A stretch of 64,000 nucleotides of DNA from Dyadobacter psychrotolerans (GCF_004349265.1 NZ_SMFL01000021.1:1-64000), one strand, 5' to 3'. Shown: positions 24,343 to 34,180, counted from the first letter of the stretch. The notes: generated by a model from the sequence alone, not told the origin. Program-made: numbers and translations.

Positions 24343-25767
24343 ATGAAAATTTCAATTGCCTACATCAATGACGTGCATGGTTATTTGGAGCCGCACCAGG
24401 AAATATTCTTTGAAGGACGTGAAAAAAAAGTAGCCGTGGCCGGTGGTTACTCGCGCATATATTCCTTGATCCAGGAAATCAGAAGTAAAAATCCCAATAC
24501 GCTTGTTTTTGATGGTGGAGATACCTTTCATGGCACTTTGCCGCTGATTGATTCAAAAGGTGAAGCAATCACTCCTATCCTGAACAAAATTGGTTTCCAG
24601 GCAATGGTGGGCCATTGGGATTTTGCCTACGGGCCCTCGCAGTTAAAAAAACTTCAAAGTTTGTTAAATCACCCGGTCTTGGGGATCAATGTATATAATA
24701 AGGATGGAAGCCTGTTTTTAGATCCATACATTATTTTGGAAATTGAAAATATAAAGGTGGCAGTGATTGGTGTTTGTTCTAATATTATAGACAAAACGAT
24801 GCCCAAGCAGTTCAGCGAAGGGCTTTTAGTCACAGATGGAATCAAAGAATTGCCTGGTGCCATTGAAAGTGTCAGATCACTGGGTGCGGATATCGTTTTT
24901 CTACTTTCACATAATGGATATCCCCAGGACATTGATATGCTCGGGCAAATTCCGGGCATTGCCGTATGTCTGAGCGCGCATACGCATAACAGGTTGTATG
25001 AGGCCACCATCATCAATGAGACAATCCTGATCCAATGTGGTTGTCATGGTAGTTTTGTAGGGCAACTGGATATAGAAATCAATGATGGAAAAATTCAGGA
25101 TTTCGATTATCAGCTGCTCACTGTCGATAATACCGTTCCTTTGGACGGTGGCATGGACCTGCTGATTGGTGAGATTATGGAGCCCTATGGGGAGTTGAAT
25201 GAAGTTGTAGGGCGGACGACGATGCTGCTCGACCGATATAACACGTTGGAGTCGCCCATGGATGAGCTCCTTTTAAGATCACTGCAAGACGTCAGTGGTA
25301 GTGAAATTGCTTTTTCCAATGGGTGGCGGTACGGGGCTCCCATACCAACCGGCCCGATTACAAAAGGCGACCTGTATAATATGGTTCCGATGAACCCGGT
25401 GGTTTCAACGGTTGATTTGACCGGCGGAGAGATTTTTAAAATGTTGGAAGAAAACCTGGAAAGGACTTTTTGCATCGACCCGATGAAACAAATGGGGGGA
25501 TATGTGAAAAGGTGCTGGAATATCCATGTTTACATGCGCATTGAAAATCCTAAAGGGCATCGGATACAGCAAATTTTCATAGGAGATCAGCCACTTGAAC
25601 CAGGAAAAGTTTATAAAGCAGCCTTTATCACATCACAAGGTGTAGCTGAAGGGCTAGGTTCTAACCGTCAGGATTTAAAAATTAAAGCAGTCGCTGCAAT
25701 GATTGACTATCTAAAAAAGAATCCTGAATTTGAACCAATAAAATCCAATTCTTTTTCGTTAATATGA
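24343..25767 (+). CDS. SoxB-like thiosulfohydrolase (metallophosphatase/5'-nucleotidase fold), no signal peptide
   Basis: 474 residues. Dinuclear metal ligands: D10-V-H12, FDGGDTFHG (D60), GHWDFAYG (residues 90-97), LLSHNGYP and LSAHTHNRL. The GHW-D/E-F-x-YG motif is the SoxB hallmark; ordinary 5'-nucleotidases have GNHEFD. A C-terminal 5'-nucleotidase domain follows. SoxB hydrolyses sulfate from Cys-S-thiosulfonate on SoxYZ. Here no SoxYZ is nearby and no export signal is seen at the N-terminus (MKISIAYINDVHGY), so it may act in the cytoplasm on another carrier. End of the SQR operon. Confidence 0.82.
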   Translation: MKISIAYINDVHGYLEPHQEIFFEGREKKVAVAGGYSRIYSLIQEIRSKNPNTLVFDGGDTFHGTLPLIDSKGEAITPILNKIGFQAMVGHWDFAYGPSQLKKLQSLLNHPVLGINVYNKDGSLFLDPYIILEIENIKVAVIGVCSNIIDKTMPKQFSEGLLVTDGIKELPGAIESVRSLGADIVFLLSHNGYPQDIDMLGQIPGIAVCLSAHTHNRLYEATIINETILIQCGCHGSFVGQLDIEINDGKIQDFDYQLLTVDNTVPLDGGMDLLIGEIMEPYGELNEVVGRTTMLLDRYNTLESPMDELLLRSLQDVSGSEIAFSNGWRYGAPIPTGPITKGDLYNMVPMNPVVSTVDLTGGEIFKMLEENLERTFCIDPMKQMGGYVKRCWNIHVYMRIENPKGHRIQQIFIGDQPLEPGKVYKAAFITSQGVAEGLGSNRQDLKIKAVAAMIDYLKKNPEFEPIKSNSFSLI

Positions 25768-25831
25768 ACAAGTTCCCGTGTGCTGGCTATTAAGCAGTCT
25801 TAATTTTTTACCAGCCGCAAATGAATTCTTT

Positions 25832-26272
25832 ATGATAAAGCAACAATCAATAAAATTTAAAGAACAAGCATGCACACCTGTCAGGGCGTTGCTATTCTTG
25901 TTTTTTACTTTGTTTTTGTTGTCGAACTGCCAGGTCAAAAAATCGCTGAGCGCGGCTCTTTTAAATCACCCAGTAGCAGGTCATTCAGCACCGGGAAGTG
26001 CAAAGGCACCTGCTGGCTCTGTGCAGATTTCTGAAAACGGGCTTTGCGCATCGGGTAAAAGTGCTGCTTATTCAGATCAAGATCTTCATATTAAAGCGGC
26101 CACTGATCTGGTGCCACCTGCATCAAGTTCGGTGCTATCCTACTTTCCATTATTACTATTTTTCGCAAGGTTTTTTGGTGATGCGCACGGTATTATTACC
26201 CATCGCATCAAAGTTCATCCTGCGGTAGGTAGAAGCCCCATTTATCTAAAAAACCGGTATCTTTTGATTTGA
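25832..26272 (+). CDS. small secreted/lipoprotein-like protein preceding the second RND operon
   Basis: 146 residues from ATG 25832. N-terminal hydrophobic segment ALLFLFFTLFLLSNCQ suits a lipoprotein signal. The C-terminus ends GRSPIYLKNRYLLI after a hydrophobic patch. Similar short proteins precede TolC-RND genes in Bacteroidota, and the 44,412 protein has a comparable ending, but no characterised family is recognised. The 87 bp before the TolC gene allow cotranscription. Confidence 0.55.
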   Translation: MIKQQSIKFKEQACTPVRALLFLFFTLFLLSNCQVKKSLSAALLNHPVAGHSAPGSAKAPAGSVQISENGLCASGKSAAYSDQDLHIKAATDLVPPASSSVLSYFPLLLFFARFFGDAHGIITHRIKVHPAVGRSPIYLKNRYLLI

Positions 26273-26359
26273 GCCTTCATATTCAGTCTGACTTTTAATT
26301 GGCATTAGTTAGTGCTTTTAAGCATTACTAACTGCCGTTACCATTTAAACAGATTTAAT

Positions 26360-27739
26360 ATGATAAGGCATAAGCTTTGTCTGCCAGTCATTTTGATAAT
26401 GCTTGTCAGCTCATCTTTGCATGCACAATCCAGTTTGGGGCTTACCAAAATCTGGGATATGACCCTTTCTCATTATCCGTCGATAAGCTCAAAACAGGCG
26501 CAGCTGGATGAATCCAGATTGACTAAAAGGCTTACCCGGAGTAATGCCTATATGCCCAATGTGCAATTGCAGCTCCAAAATTCGATGGGGACCTACGCCA
26601 GCAGCAGCGGTGCATTTTTTCCGCTTCCTGGCGTGATTAATATCAATGGCCGGGCTGCAGGGCAACCAGGCCAGCCGTCAGCAGCATTCAATACCTTCGG
26701 ATCGGTTGTAGCAGATTGGAAGTTCTTCGAATTTGGCCGCAAAAATCTTTCCATCAAAGCTGCTGATCTGGGTATCGATCAGGCGACAGATGAGCTCAGC
26801 GCAGAGCAGCTCAGGCTTAAAACCAGGTCTACCCAATTGTTTTTGAAGCTGTTAAACAGTAAAGTCAATTTGCAATGGGCACTTCAAAATGAAGCACGTA
26901 CAAAACAAATCTTTGAGTTATCGGCAAGTCTGGCTGTGGCAGGCTTAAAGCCGGGAGCGGACAGTTCACTTGCCTTGTCTGCTTATTTACAGACGGATGC
27001 AGAGCAAGAGTCATGGCAAGCAAAATTAAGCTCAGACCTGCAAGCGCTGATTGAACTCGCACCTGAGGTGGACACAGCCCAGGTCCTAGATTATCAGCCT
27101 TACCTGGCCCCGGCTCCTGTAATGCAAGGCGGCGTGATAGCGCCTGGTCACCCATACCTGCAAGTACTTGATGATGCTGTAAGGTATGGTCAGACCCAGG
27201 CTGAGCTCGCGGGCCGCCAGGCGCTACCATCATTTTCAGCACTTGGGGGACTAGCCCTGAGGGGCAGCGGTATTGGTCAGGATGGCTTTGTGGAAAATGG
27301 AGTTTTAGATGGCTATGGAAACGGGTCCACCAACTACCTGTTGGGGCTGGCTGTCACTTGGAACATAACTAACGCTTCAAACAGTAACTTGGAGAAGAAA
27401 CGTATACTATCGAGAGTTAGGTCGCGCCAGGCAAATTATGACGTTCAAAAACTTGATCTAAACACACGGCAGAGTTCGGCCTCAAAACGTATTGAAGGCC
27501 AGCTAAGACAAATCAGCAGCATTAATGCAGCGGTTAAAAACGCCAGGCTGGCTTACGAGCTTTATTTGTCCAGATATGAGAACGGGCTGATCAGTTTGAC
27601 AGAACTATTGCAGATCCAGTTGATCTTACAGCAAGCAGAGAAAACCAATATCGATGCCCATAGTCAGCTATGGGAGCAGGTTCTGGTCCGCTCTGAGGCA
27701 TCGGGCGATTTTTCCTATCTGCAAAACCAATTTAAATAG
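26360..27739 (+). CDS. TolC-family outer membrane efflux protein, second operon
   Basis: 459 residues from ATG 26360. Signal peptide LPVILIMLVSSSLHAQ. TolC repeats start at LTKIWDMTLSHYPSISSKQAQ and again near GHPYLQVLDDAVRYGQTQAE. It is followed at 6 bp by the permease, so the order here is TolC-permease-adaptor on the plus strand. Paralogous to 10227-11603. Confidence 0.92.
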   Translation: MIRHKLCLPVILIMLVSSSLHAQSSLGLTKIWDMTLSHYPSISSKQAQLDESRLTKRLTRSNAYMPNVQLQLQNSMGTYASSSGAFFPLPGVININGRAAGQPGQPSAAFNTFGSVVADWKFFEFGRKNLSIKAADLGIDQATDELSAEQLRLKTRSTQLFLKLLNSKVNLQWALQNEARTKQIFELSASLAVAGLKPGADSSLALSAYLQTDAEQESWQAKLSSDLQALIELAPEVDTAQVLDYQPYLAPAPVMQGGVIAPGHPYLQVLDDAVRYGQTQAELAGRQALPSFSALGGLALRGSGIGQDGFVENGVLDGYGNGSTNYLLGLAVTWNITNASNSNLEKKRILSRVRSRQANYDVQKLDLNTRQSSASKRIEGQLRQISSINAAVKNARLAYELYLSRYENGLISLTELLQIQLILQQAEKTNIDAHSQLWEQVLVRSEASGDFSYLQNQFK

Positions 27740-27745
27740 AATACG

Positions 27746-30700
27746 ATGAATATTATAAGGCTTGCTTTGCGAAGACCTTTATCGATAATGGTAGCTGTTA
27801 TTGGTATAGCTTACTTTTCTTTCACGGCGATCCGCAAGATCAATGTGGATATATTCCCTAGCGTCGAACTTCCGGTCATATATATTGCTATGCCCTATGG
27901 TGGGCTATCACCAGCCTATATGGATGGTTTTATGGCCAACGAGTTTCAGAAAGTGCTCATATTTGTAAGCGGTGTCAAGGATATTGACTTTAAAAGTATC
28001 CAGGGTTTTACGCTGATGAAATTGACATTTTACCCTGGTACCAATATGGCGCAGGCTTCTGGCGAGGTTTCAACCCAGGTTTCCAGGGCTATGGGCTTTC
28101 TGCCACCTGGCGCAGTACCGCCTCAGGTCGTGCGCTTTGACGGCAGCTCGATCCCGATCGGGCAACTGGTGTTTGAAAGCCCTCAAAGATCAATCACTGA
28201 GCTTCAAAATATGGCCCTGACTAAGATCAGGCCTATGTTTGTGTCCATCCCTGGGGTGACGGCCCCTGCACCTTTCGGCGGTAATATCCGCACGATGGTT
28301 GTCAAGGTTAATTCCGATCTGATGCAGTCTTACGGGCTTTCAGCGGAAGAAGTCACTACTGCAATAGCCAAGAATAATTTTCCTGCCCCTGCGGGTAACA
28401 TCCGGATCGGCAACCAGAATTTGATGAGCCCGCTTAACTCGATTGCCAATGATCCACAGGAATTTTTAGATATTCCAATCCGCAAAGGATCAGGGACTAA
28501 TGTATATGTCAAAGATATTGCCAGTGTGGAAGATGCTGCTGATATCACAACCGGCTATGCGATCATCAACGGCAAACGGTCTGTGTATTTGCCTGTGATC
28601 AAAAAATCAGATGCTTCTACGCTGAAAGTGGTAGAAAACCTGAAAGCGGCCATACCCATGCTGAAAGCAGCCTTGCCGGAAGATGTAGATATCCGGTATG
28701 TTTTCGACCAGTCGGGTTATATCGAGCGTTCACTTGAAAACCTGATCCACGAAGGCATATTAGGGGCGCTGCTAACAGGGCTGATGGTATTTCTTTTTCT
28801 GGGAGATTCGCGTGGATCATTGATTGTGGTAATGACCATACCCATCGCGATTCTTTCGGCTGTAATTATGCTATATATGCTCGGTCAGACGATCAATGTG
28901 ATGACTTTGAGCGGTCTTGCCCTGGCAATCGGGATCCTGGTCGATGAAGCTACGGTGACCATTGAAAACATCCATCAGCATTTTGAGATGGACAAACCCA
29001 AGAAAAGGGCCATCCTGGATGCACTGCTGGAAATTTCGGTCCCTAAGCTTTTAATCCTGCTTTGTATATTGGCTGTGCTGATCCCTTCATTTATGATGAG
29101 CGGCATTCCAAAAGATATGTTCATGCCGCTCTCTTTGGCTGTGGCTTTTGCCATGATCGCTTCCTTTCTGGCTTCACAGACATTTGTGCCTATCATGGCC
29201 AACTGGCTAATGAAACCGGAAAAGTTAAAAGCCCATCATAAGGTCAACGGCGCAAGGCGAACAAGGTTTGATGCTTTTAAGGGTCGTTATTTATCGCTCA
29301 CCCGGCGTTTGCAAGGCAAGCCCGTGGCTGTTTTGACGGTCTATGCGCTTACAGTGGGTGTTATGGTGACGGCATCTTTTCTAGCAGTCGGAACTGATAT
29401 TTTACCAGCTAGCAACAGCGGTGATATACAGCTACGGATTGTCGCCCCCGAGGGCAGCAGGCTTGAAAATACAGAGGCATACCTAAAAAAAGTGACGGGT
29501 ATCATCCAGCAGGCACTGCCTGAAAATGCGATCAAAATTAGCTCTGCCTTTGTAGGCCTTCAGCCATCGGCTACCGCCATTAATCCCATCTTCCTGTTCA
29601 CCAGTGGTTCGCATGAAGCGGTTTTGCAGATTTCAATTGATCAGACGATTTTTAAAGAGTCCGTTGCTGCACTCAAGGAAAGGATCAGGTTACAAGTAAA
29701 AAAAGAGCTGCCTGAGCTGAAAATCAACTTTGAGCCTATGGAGCTTGTTGAAAAGATTATGAGTCAGGGGGCCATGACCCCCATACAGATCAAAGTTGCT
29801 GCTGGGCAGCTAAAAGCTGCTAATCAGTATGCGTTGAAGTTGAAAGGGGAAATGGATAAAATCCCTTTTTTAAGAGATGTTCGTATTGCCGAGCCGGTCA
29901 ATTATCCGAGTGTAAAGATCAATGTGGACAGACAGCTTGCGGCCCAATTTGGTCTGACTATGGAAGACGTCTCACGGGCGCTGGCTATTGCCACATCATC
30001 AACCCGTTTTACCAATAAAAACCTGTGGGTAGATCCTAAGTCAGGTCTGGTATTTCAGGTACAGGTGCAGATACCGGAATCGGATATGGGCTCGCTGGAC
30101 AAACTTCGCGCTATTCCGCTCAAATCGGGCGAGCCGCGCCCGGTACTCGAAGACGTGGCCAGCCTGGAAATGGTCAAGCAAGCTGGCCAGGTGAACCGGC
30201 AGGGGGCAAACCGGTACGTTACTATATTGGCCAATACCTACCAAAAGGATCTGGGTAGTGCTTCCGGCGCAGTCAGGCAAGTTCTGGCGGATGCAGGTGA
30301 TGCACCGCGCGGGGTGATTGTTTCGAGCGAAGGGCTCATGCAGCTGCTGGATGAAACCATGTCGGGACTCCAGACGGGTTTGGTGGTGGCAATTGTGGTG
30401 ATCTTTTTGATGCTGACAGCTTATTATCAGTCCTTTAAAATATCTGCGATGATACTTGCTGTCGTGCCGGCTGTGATCGGTGGAAGTATCCTGATGCTTC
30501 TGGTATTTGGCAGCACTCTTAATTTACAGTCCTACATGGGTATTATCATGTCGGTAGGTGTATCTGTTTCTAATGCGGTGCTTTTAATCAATCAGGCTGA
30601 GCATAACAGGTTGTACATGGGGATGCAGGCACGGCAGGCCAGCCTTGCTGCGGCATCCTCGCGCTTACGGCCCATCGTGATGACGACGCTGGCTATGATT

Positions 30701-30916
30701 GCCGGTATGGTACCGATGGCTTCGGGCATGGGAGATGGCGGCGAGCAGGTCGCCCCCCTGGGCCAGGCTGTAATCGGTGGCCTTCTTTTGTCCACGCTTA
30801 CTGTGCTTTTGGTTATGCCGCACCTTTTTACATGGGCCATGCGTAAAACAGGCCGGGAAAGTCCATCACTGGATCCGGACGACACCGAGGCTCAATTAAT
30901 TGCAATCACTAAATGA
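27746..30916 (+). CDS. RND efflux permease, second operon
   Basis: 1056 residues, ~12 transmembrane helices. RRPLSIMVAVIG at the start, GILVDEATVTIENIHQH in TM4, SYMGIIMSVGVSVSNAVLLI in the second half. Obvious paralogue of the permease at 7011. Encoded between the SoxB-like/SQR operon and the TlpA/persulfide dioxygenase operon, so export of a sulfur-metabolism product or detoxification is possible but not shown by sequence. The stop overlaps the adaptor start (ATGA). Confidence 0.95.
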   Translation: MNIIRLALRRPLSIMVAVIGIAYFSFTAIRKINVDIFPSVELPVIYIAMPYGGLSPAYMDGFMANEFQKVLIFVSGVKDIDFKSIQGFTLMKLTFYPGTNMAQASGEVSTQVSRAMGFLPPGAVPPQVVRFDGSSIPIGQLVFESPQRSITELQNMALTKIRPMFVSIPGVTAPAPFGGNIRTMVVKVNSDLMQSYGLSAEEVTTAIAKNNFPAPAGNIRIGNQNLMSPLNSIANDPQEFLDIPIRKGSGTNVYVKDIASVEDAADITTGYAIINGKRSVYLPVIKKSDASTLKVVENLKAAIPMLKAALPEDVDIRYVFDQSGYIERSLENLIHEGILGALLTGLMVFLFLGDSRGSLIVVMTIPIAILSAVIMLYMLGQTINVMTLSGLALAIGILVDEATVTIENIHQHFEMDKPKKRAILDALLEISVPKLLILLCILAVLIPSFMMSGIPKDMFMPLSLAVAFAMIASFLASQTFVPIMANWLMKPEKLKAHHKVNGARRTRFDAFKGRYLSLTRRLQGKPVAVLTVYALTVGVMVTASFLAVGTDILPASNSGDIQLRIVAPEGSRLENTEAYLKKVTGIIQQALPENAIKISSAFVGLQPSATAINPIFLFTSGSHEAVLQISIDQTIFKESVAALKERIRLQVKKELPELKINFEPMELVEKIMSQGAMTPIQIKVAAGQLKAANQYALKLKGEMDKIPFLRDVRIAEPVNYPSVKINVDRQLAAQFGLTMEDVSRALAIATSSTRFTNKNLWVDPKSGLVFQVQVQIPESDMGSLDKLRAIPLKSGEPRPVLEDVASLEMVKQAGQVNRQGANRYVTILANTYQKDLGSASGAVRQVLADAGDAPRGVIVSSEGLMQLLDETMSGLQTGLVVAIVVIFLMLTAYYQSFKISAMILAVVPAVIGGSILMLLVFGSTLNLQSYMGIIMSVGVSVSNAVLLINQAEHNRLYMGMQARQASLAAASSRLRPIVMTTLAMIAGMVPMASGMGDGGEQVAPLGQAVIGGLLLSTLTVLLVMPHLFTWAMRKTGRESPSLDPDDTEAQLIAITK

Positions 30917-32043
30917 ATACAACAATGCTGTCAAACATGATGACAATCCATAAAAATTCAACCGTTCTCTTTCTGGGCCTAGCCCTGATAAGTGTTGTTA
31001 TAAATGGCTGCGGTAGCAAACCGGAAACAGAGAGCCAAAGCAAGCCAAATGAGAAAGGCCCTGTGAGCCTTCAGGTAATCAGCCCAGTGAAATACCAGCC
31101 AGAATACACGCTGGCATTGCCAGGTGAGCTGAAACCTTATGAACAGGTCAGCCTGTTTGCAAAGGTCAGGGGCTTTGTAAAAGCCATAAAAGTTGACCGT
31201 GGCAGCGTAGTAAGAAAAGGACAGGTGCTTGCCATTTTGGATGCTCCGGAAGTCTCACAACGGTTTCAGTCAGCCAGGTCTGACCAGCAGAAGTTCTATG
31301 AAGATTTTCAGCTGAGCCGCCAGATGTATGAGAGGATTTTGAAAGCTACTCAAAAGGACGGTTCTGTTGCCGCCATCGAGCTGGATCGGGCTAAAAGCAA
31401 ACTAAGAAGTGACAGTGCTGCATATCGATCTGCTATCTCGAGTGCCCAATCCTTTGGTCAGATCGAAGAATACTTAAAAATTATTGCGCCATTCGATGGC
31501 GTAGTAGTGGAAAGGAATGTATCAGTGGGAGCCCTGGTGGGGGAAAATAATACAACACCGCTGCTAGTAATTGCCCAGAACAGAAAGCTGAGGCTGACTG
31601 TTGCAATCCCGGAAAAACATGCACAGTCGGTTGGCAAAAATGCCATGGCCAGCTTTACGGTTTCCAATCTGCCTGGAAAAATGTTTACATCTGTTCTGTC
31701 CAGGAAGAGCCAGGTTTTACAGCAGCAGAACCGCTCTGTAACCGCTGAATTTGATGTGGAAAACAAGGATAATTCCCTGGATGGGGGCGAATATGCTCAG
31801 GTAACGATGAAACTAAGGCGTCCAGATTCTACTTTATGGGTGCCTGCCAGCAGCATCGTACACGCGCAGTCGGGAACATTTGTACTTCGTGTGGAAAACC
31901 AAACAGTCATAAAAGTGCCCGTTAGTGAGGGAACAAGAAGGGATTCGATTCAAGAGGTATTTGGCGAGCTGGATCGAAAAGACCAGATTGTCAAAATTGG
32001 CAGCGAAGAGCTGCTCAATGCCGGTAAGATTATAATTAAATAA
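30913..32043 (+). CDS. RND periplasmic adaptor lipoprotein, second operon
   Basis: 376 residues. Lipobox VVINGCGSK, lipoyl half FVKAIKVDRGSVVRKGQVLAIL, helical hairpin, second half IIAPFDGVVVERNVSVGALVG, then beta-barrel domains. Paralogue of 5911-7014. ATG overlaps the permease stop; two further ATGs within the first ten codons are possible starts. Confidence 0.92.
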   Translation: MNTTMLSNMMTIHKNSTVLFLGLALISVVINGCGSKPETESQSKPNEKGPVSLQVISPVKYQPEYTLALPGELKPYEQVSLFAKVRGFVKAIKVDRGSVVRKGQVLAILDAPEVSQRFQSARSDQQKFYEDFQLSRQMYERILKATQKDGSVAAIELDRAKSKLRSDSAAYRSAISSAQSFGQIEEYLKIIAPFDGVVVERNVSVGALVGENNTTPLLVIAQNRKLRLTVAIPEKHAQSVGKNAMASFTVSNLPGKMFTSVLSRKSQVLQQQNRSVTAEFDVENKDNSLDGGEYAQVTMKLRRPDSTLWVPASSIVHAQSGTFVLRVENQTVIKVPVSEGTRRDSIQEVFGELDRKDQIVKIGSEELLNAGKIIIK

Positions 32044-32064
32044 CGCTTTAAACTAGAAATAACG

Positions 32065-32646
32065 ATGAAAAAGAAATGGTTATCGCCTTCAAACATATTC
32101 TCGGCCATGATGGTGGTCTTTATAGCTGCCATGGTGGTCAGCCCACAGGTAAAAGGATGGACAATTCAGAGCCTAATGAAAATCGGCCTGTTCCAACCCA
32201 AAATTGACAAGCAGCCTGATGAAGCTGCCGCAGAACCTTTACCAAACGTTTATTTTAAAAATGGCGATGGTAAAGCGGTTGATCTTGCCTCGTTAAAAGG
32301 AAAGGTCATATTTATCAATTTTTGGGCAACCTGGTGCCCTCCGTGTATTGCAGAGATGCCTTCAATCAATGATTTGTATACTAAGTTCAAGGACAAAGAA
32401 AATGTGGTCTTTTTAATGGTCGACGTAGATGGCAATTACCAGAAGTCGGACAGCTTCATGAAAAAGCACCACTACGCTTTAAAGGTGGTAAGTCCGGCCA
32501 GCGAGATACCGCCCGTTTTCATGCAGGGAGCTGTTCCTACCACGGTAATCCTGGATCAAGAAGGGAAAATGGTTTATAGACAGGAAGGTGCCGCCGACTA
32601 TAGTAGCGATGAGATGACGGAGATGATTGCCCAGCTGGCTAAGTAG
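32065..32646 (+). CDS. TlpA-like thioredoxin, membrane anchored
   Basis: 193 residues. N-terminal hydrophobic anchor IFSAMMVVFIAAMVV. Thioredoxin fold with active site FWATWCPPCIAEMPS and the cis-Pro motif GAVPTTVI. Periplasmic disulfide or persulfide reductant, or cytochrome-maturation-type thioredoxin. 21 bp after the RND adaptor and before a Crp-controlled unit, so it closes the RND operon. Confidence 0.9.
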   Translation: MKKKWLSPSNIFSAMMVVFIAAMVVSPQVKGWTIQSLMKIGLFQPKIDKQPDEAAAEPLPNVYFKNGDGKAVDLASLKGKVIFINFWATWCPPCIAEMPSINDLYTKFKDKENVVFLMVDVDGNYQKSDSFMKKHHYALKVVSPASEIPPVFMQGAVPTTVILDQEGKMVYRQEGAADYSSDEMTEMIAQLAK

Positions 32647-32687
32647 GTGGTGGTCACTAATAAATTTTTTTTAAAAGTAAGGTGCTA

Positions 32688-32732
32688 CGTGACAAATATC
32701 ACCGAAGCTTTCAGGCTAGTTTGTCAGATTTG
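32688..32732 (+). promoter_or_regulatory. Crp-like box plus -7 element upstream of PDO2-rhodanese-tsdA
   Basis: CGTGACAAATATCACC at 32688-32703 and CAGATTTG at 32725-32732, spacing 29.5 bp. The predicted start site (~32,739) favours ATG 32762 over ATG 32750 for the downstream gene. Confidence 0.72.
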
Positions 32733-32761
32733 TATATCATTTCAAACAAATGGGAAGAATC

Positions 32762-34180
32762 ATGCATTTCGAACAAATTTATACAGGATGTCTGGCGCAG
32801 GGTGCATATTATATCGAAAGTGACGGAGAAGCTGCCGTAATCGATCCGCTTCGAGAAGTAGAGCCTTACCTGGAAATGGCCGAAAAGAGAGGAGCGAAAA
32901 TTAAATATGTTTTTGAAACTCATTTTCATGCAGATTTTGTCTCAGGGCATATTGACCTTGCTCAAAAGACGGGGGCAGATATTGTGTATGGCCCGACCGC
33001 TAAGCCCGAATTTGGCGCAGTGATCGCTGCTGACGGTCAGCAGTTTCATATTGGAAAAATCACGCTAACAGCCATCCATACGCCCGGACATACCATGGAA
33101 AGCACCTGTTATTTATTGAAAGATGAAGACGATAAGGAAATTGCTCTTTTCACGGGTGACACCTTGTTTATTGGTGATGTCGGACGGCCTGATCTAGCCC
33201 AAAAAATTGATAATGGTTTAAATGAACAGATCCTGGCAGGTTACTTATTTGAGTCTCTTCGCAGCAAGATTATGCCCCTGTCTAATGAGATCATGGTTTA
33301 TCCTTCCCATGGAGCAGGAAGCGCATGCGGGAAGAATATGAGCATGCCGGCCAGTGATACACTTGGTAACCAAAAAAGGTATAATTACGCATTAAGGAAA
33401 GATATGAGCCGCGAGCAGTTCATAAAGGAGGTGACTGCCGGTCTTTCAGCACCACCTGCTTATTTTCCATTGAATGTAATGATGAAGATAAAGGGATATG
33501 AGAGCATAGACCTGGTTTTAAAAAGGGGAAACATGGCACTGGATCCGGAGCAGTTTGAGAATGCAGCCAATGAAACCGGCGCATTGATCCTGGATACCCG
33601 GGATGCGGAAGCGTTTTCCAACGGCTTTATTCCTAACTCGATCAACATCGGTATTAACGGAGGATTTGCTCCCTGGGTAGGCTCGCTGATCCCTGATACC
33701 CATCAGCCTATCCTGCTTGTTTGCGAAATCGGCAGGGAAGAAGAAGTTATAACCAGGCTGGCACGTGTAGGGTATGATTTTACTATTGGTTATTTGAAAA
33801 GTGGGTTTGAAGCATGGAGAAATTCAGGTAAGCAGGTTGATCGTATTAATTCCATTACAGCAGAGCAGATGGCCGAGAACTTTATGGATATGCCTGGGGC
33901 CACAATCCTGGATGTGCGTAAACGTAGCGAATACGAGGCAGAGCACGTTACCGGCGCCTTGAATATCCCACTTGATGAGATCAATTCAATGCTTGCGGGT
34001 ATAGAAAAGGACAAAACACACTTTGTGCACTGTGCCACTGGCTACCGCTCCATGATCTTTAACTCAATTCTTAGGGCACGCGGATATGGTAGGCTGATCG
34101 ATATCAAGGGAGGTTTCAAGGCTGTCAAGCAGCATGGAGCGATTAAAATAAGTCAGTATGTATGTCCATTAAACATATAA
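32762..34180 (+). CDS. persulfide dioxygenase-like MBL protein fused to two rhodanese domains (copy 2)
   Basis: 472 residues from ATG 32762; an ATG four codons upstream is less likely given the promoter position. MBL motif ETHFHADFVSGH (H54, H56, D58), HTPGHTMES, FTGDTLFIGDVGRPDL. The central rhodanese keeps a Cys (LLVCEIGREEEV), and so does the C-terminal one (HFVHCATGYRSMIF). Unlike copy 1, both rhodanese domains could be active. Same predicted role: persulfide to sulfite plus sulfur transfer. 4 bp before a free-standing rhodanese. Confidence 0.9.
   Translation: MHFEQIYTGCLAQGAYYIESDGEAAVIDPLREVEPYLEMAEKRGAKIKYVFETHFHADFVSGHIDLAQKTGADIVYGPTAKPEFGAVIAADGQQFHIGKITLTAIHTPGHTMESTCYLLKDEDDKEIALFTGDTLFIGDVGRPDLAQKIDNGLNEQILAGYLFESLRSKIMPLSNEIMVYPSHGAGSACGKNMSMPASDTLGNQKRYNYALRKDMSREQFIKEVTAGLSAPPAYFPLNVMMKIKGYESIDLVLKRGNMALDPEQFENAANETGALILDTRDAEAFSNGFIPNSINIGINGGFAPWVGSLIPDTHQPILLVCEIGREEEVITRLARVGYDFTIGYLKSGFEAWRNSGKQVDRINSITAEQMAENFMDMPGATILDVRKRSEYEAEHVTGALNIPLDEINSMLAGIEKDKTHFVHCATGYRSMIFNSILRARGYGRLIDIKGGFKAVKQHGAIKISQYVCPLNI

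Noticed and set aside
24343..25767. Simple 5'-nucleotidase (UshA-like) annotation
   Set aside because: The diagnostic loop is GHWDFAYG rather than GNHEFD, and the neighbours are sulfur-oxidation genes; SoxB-like is the better call, though the domain family is shared.
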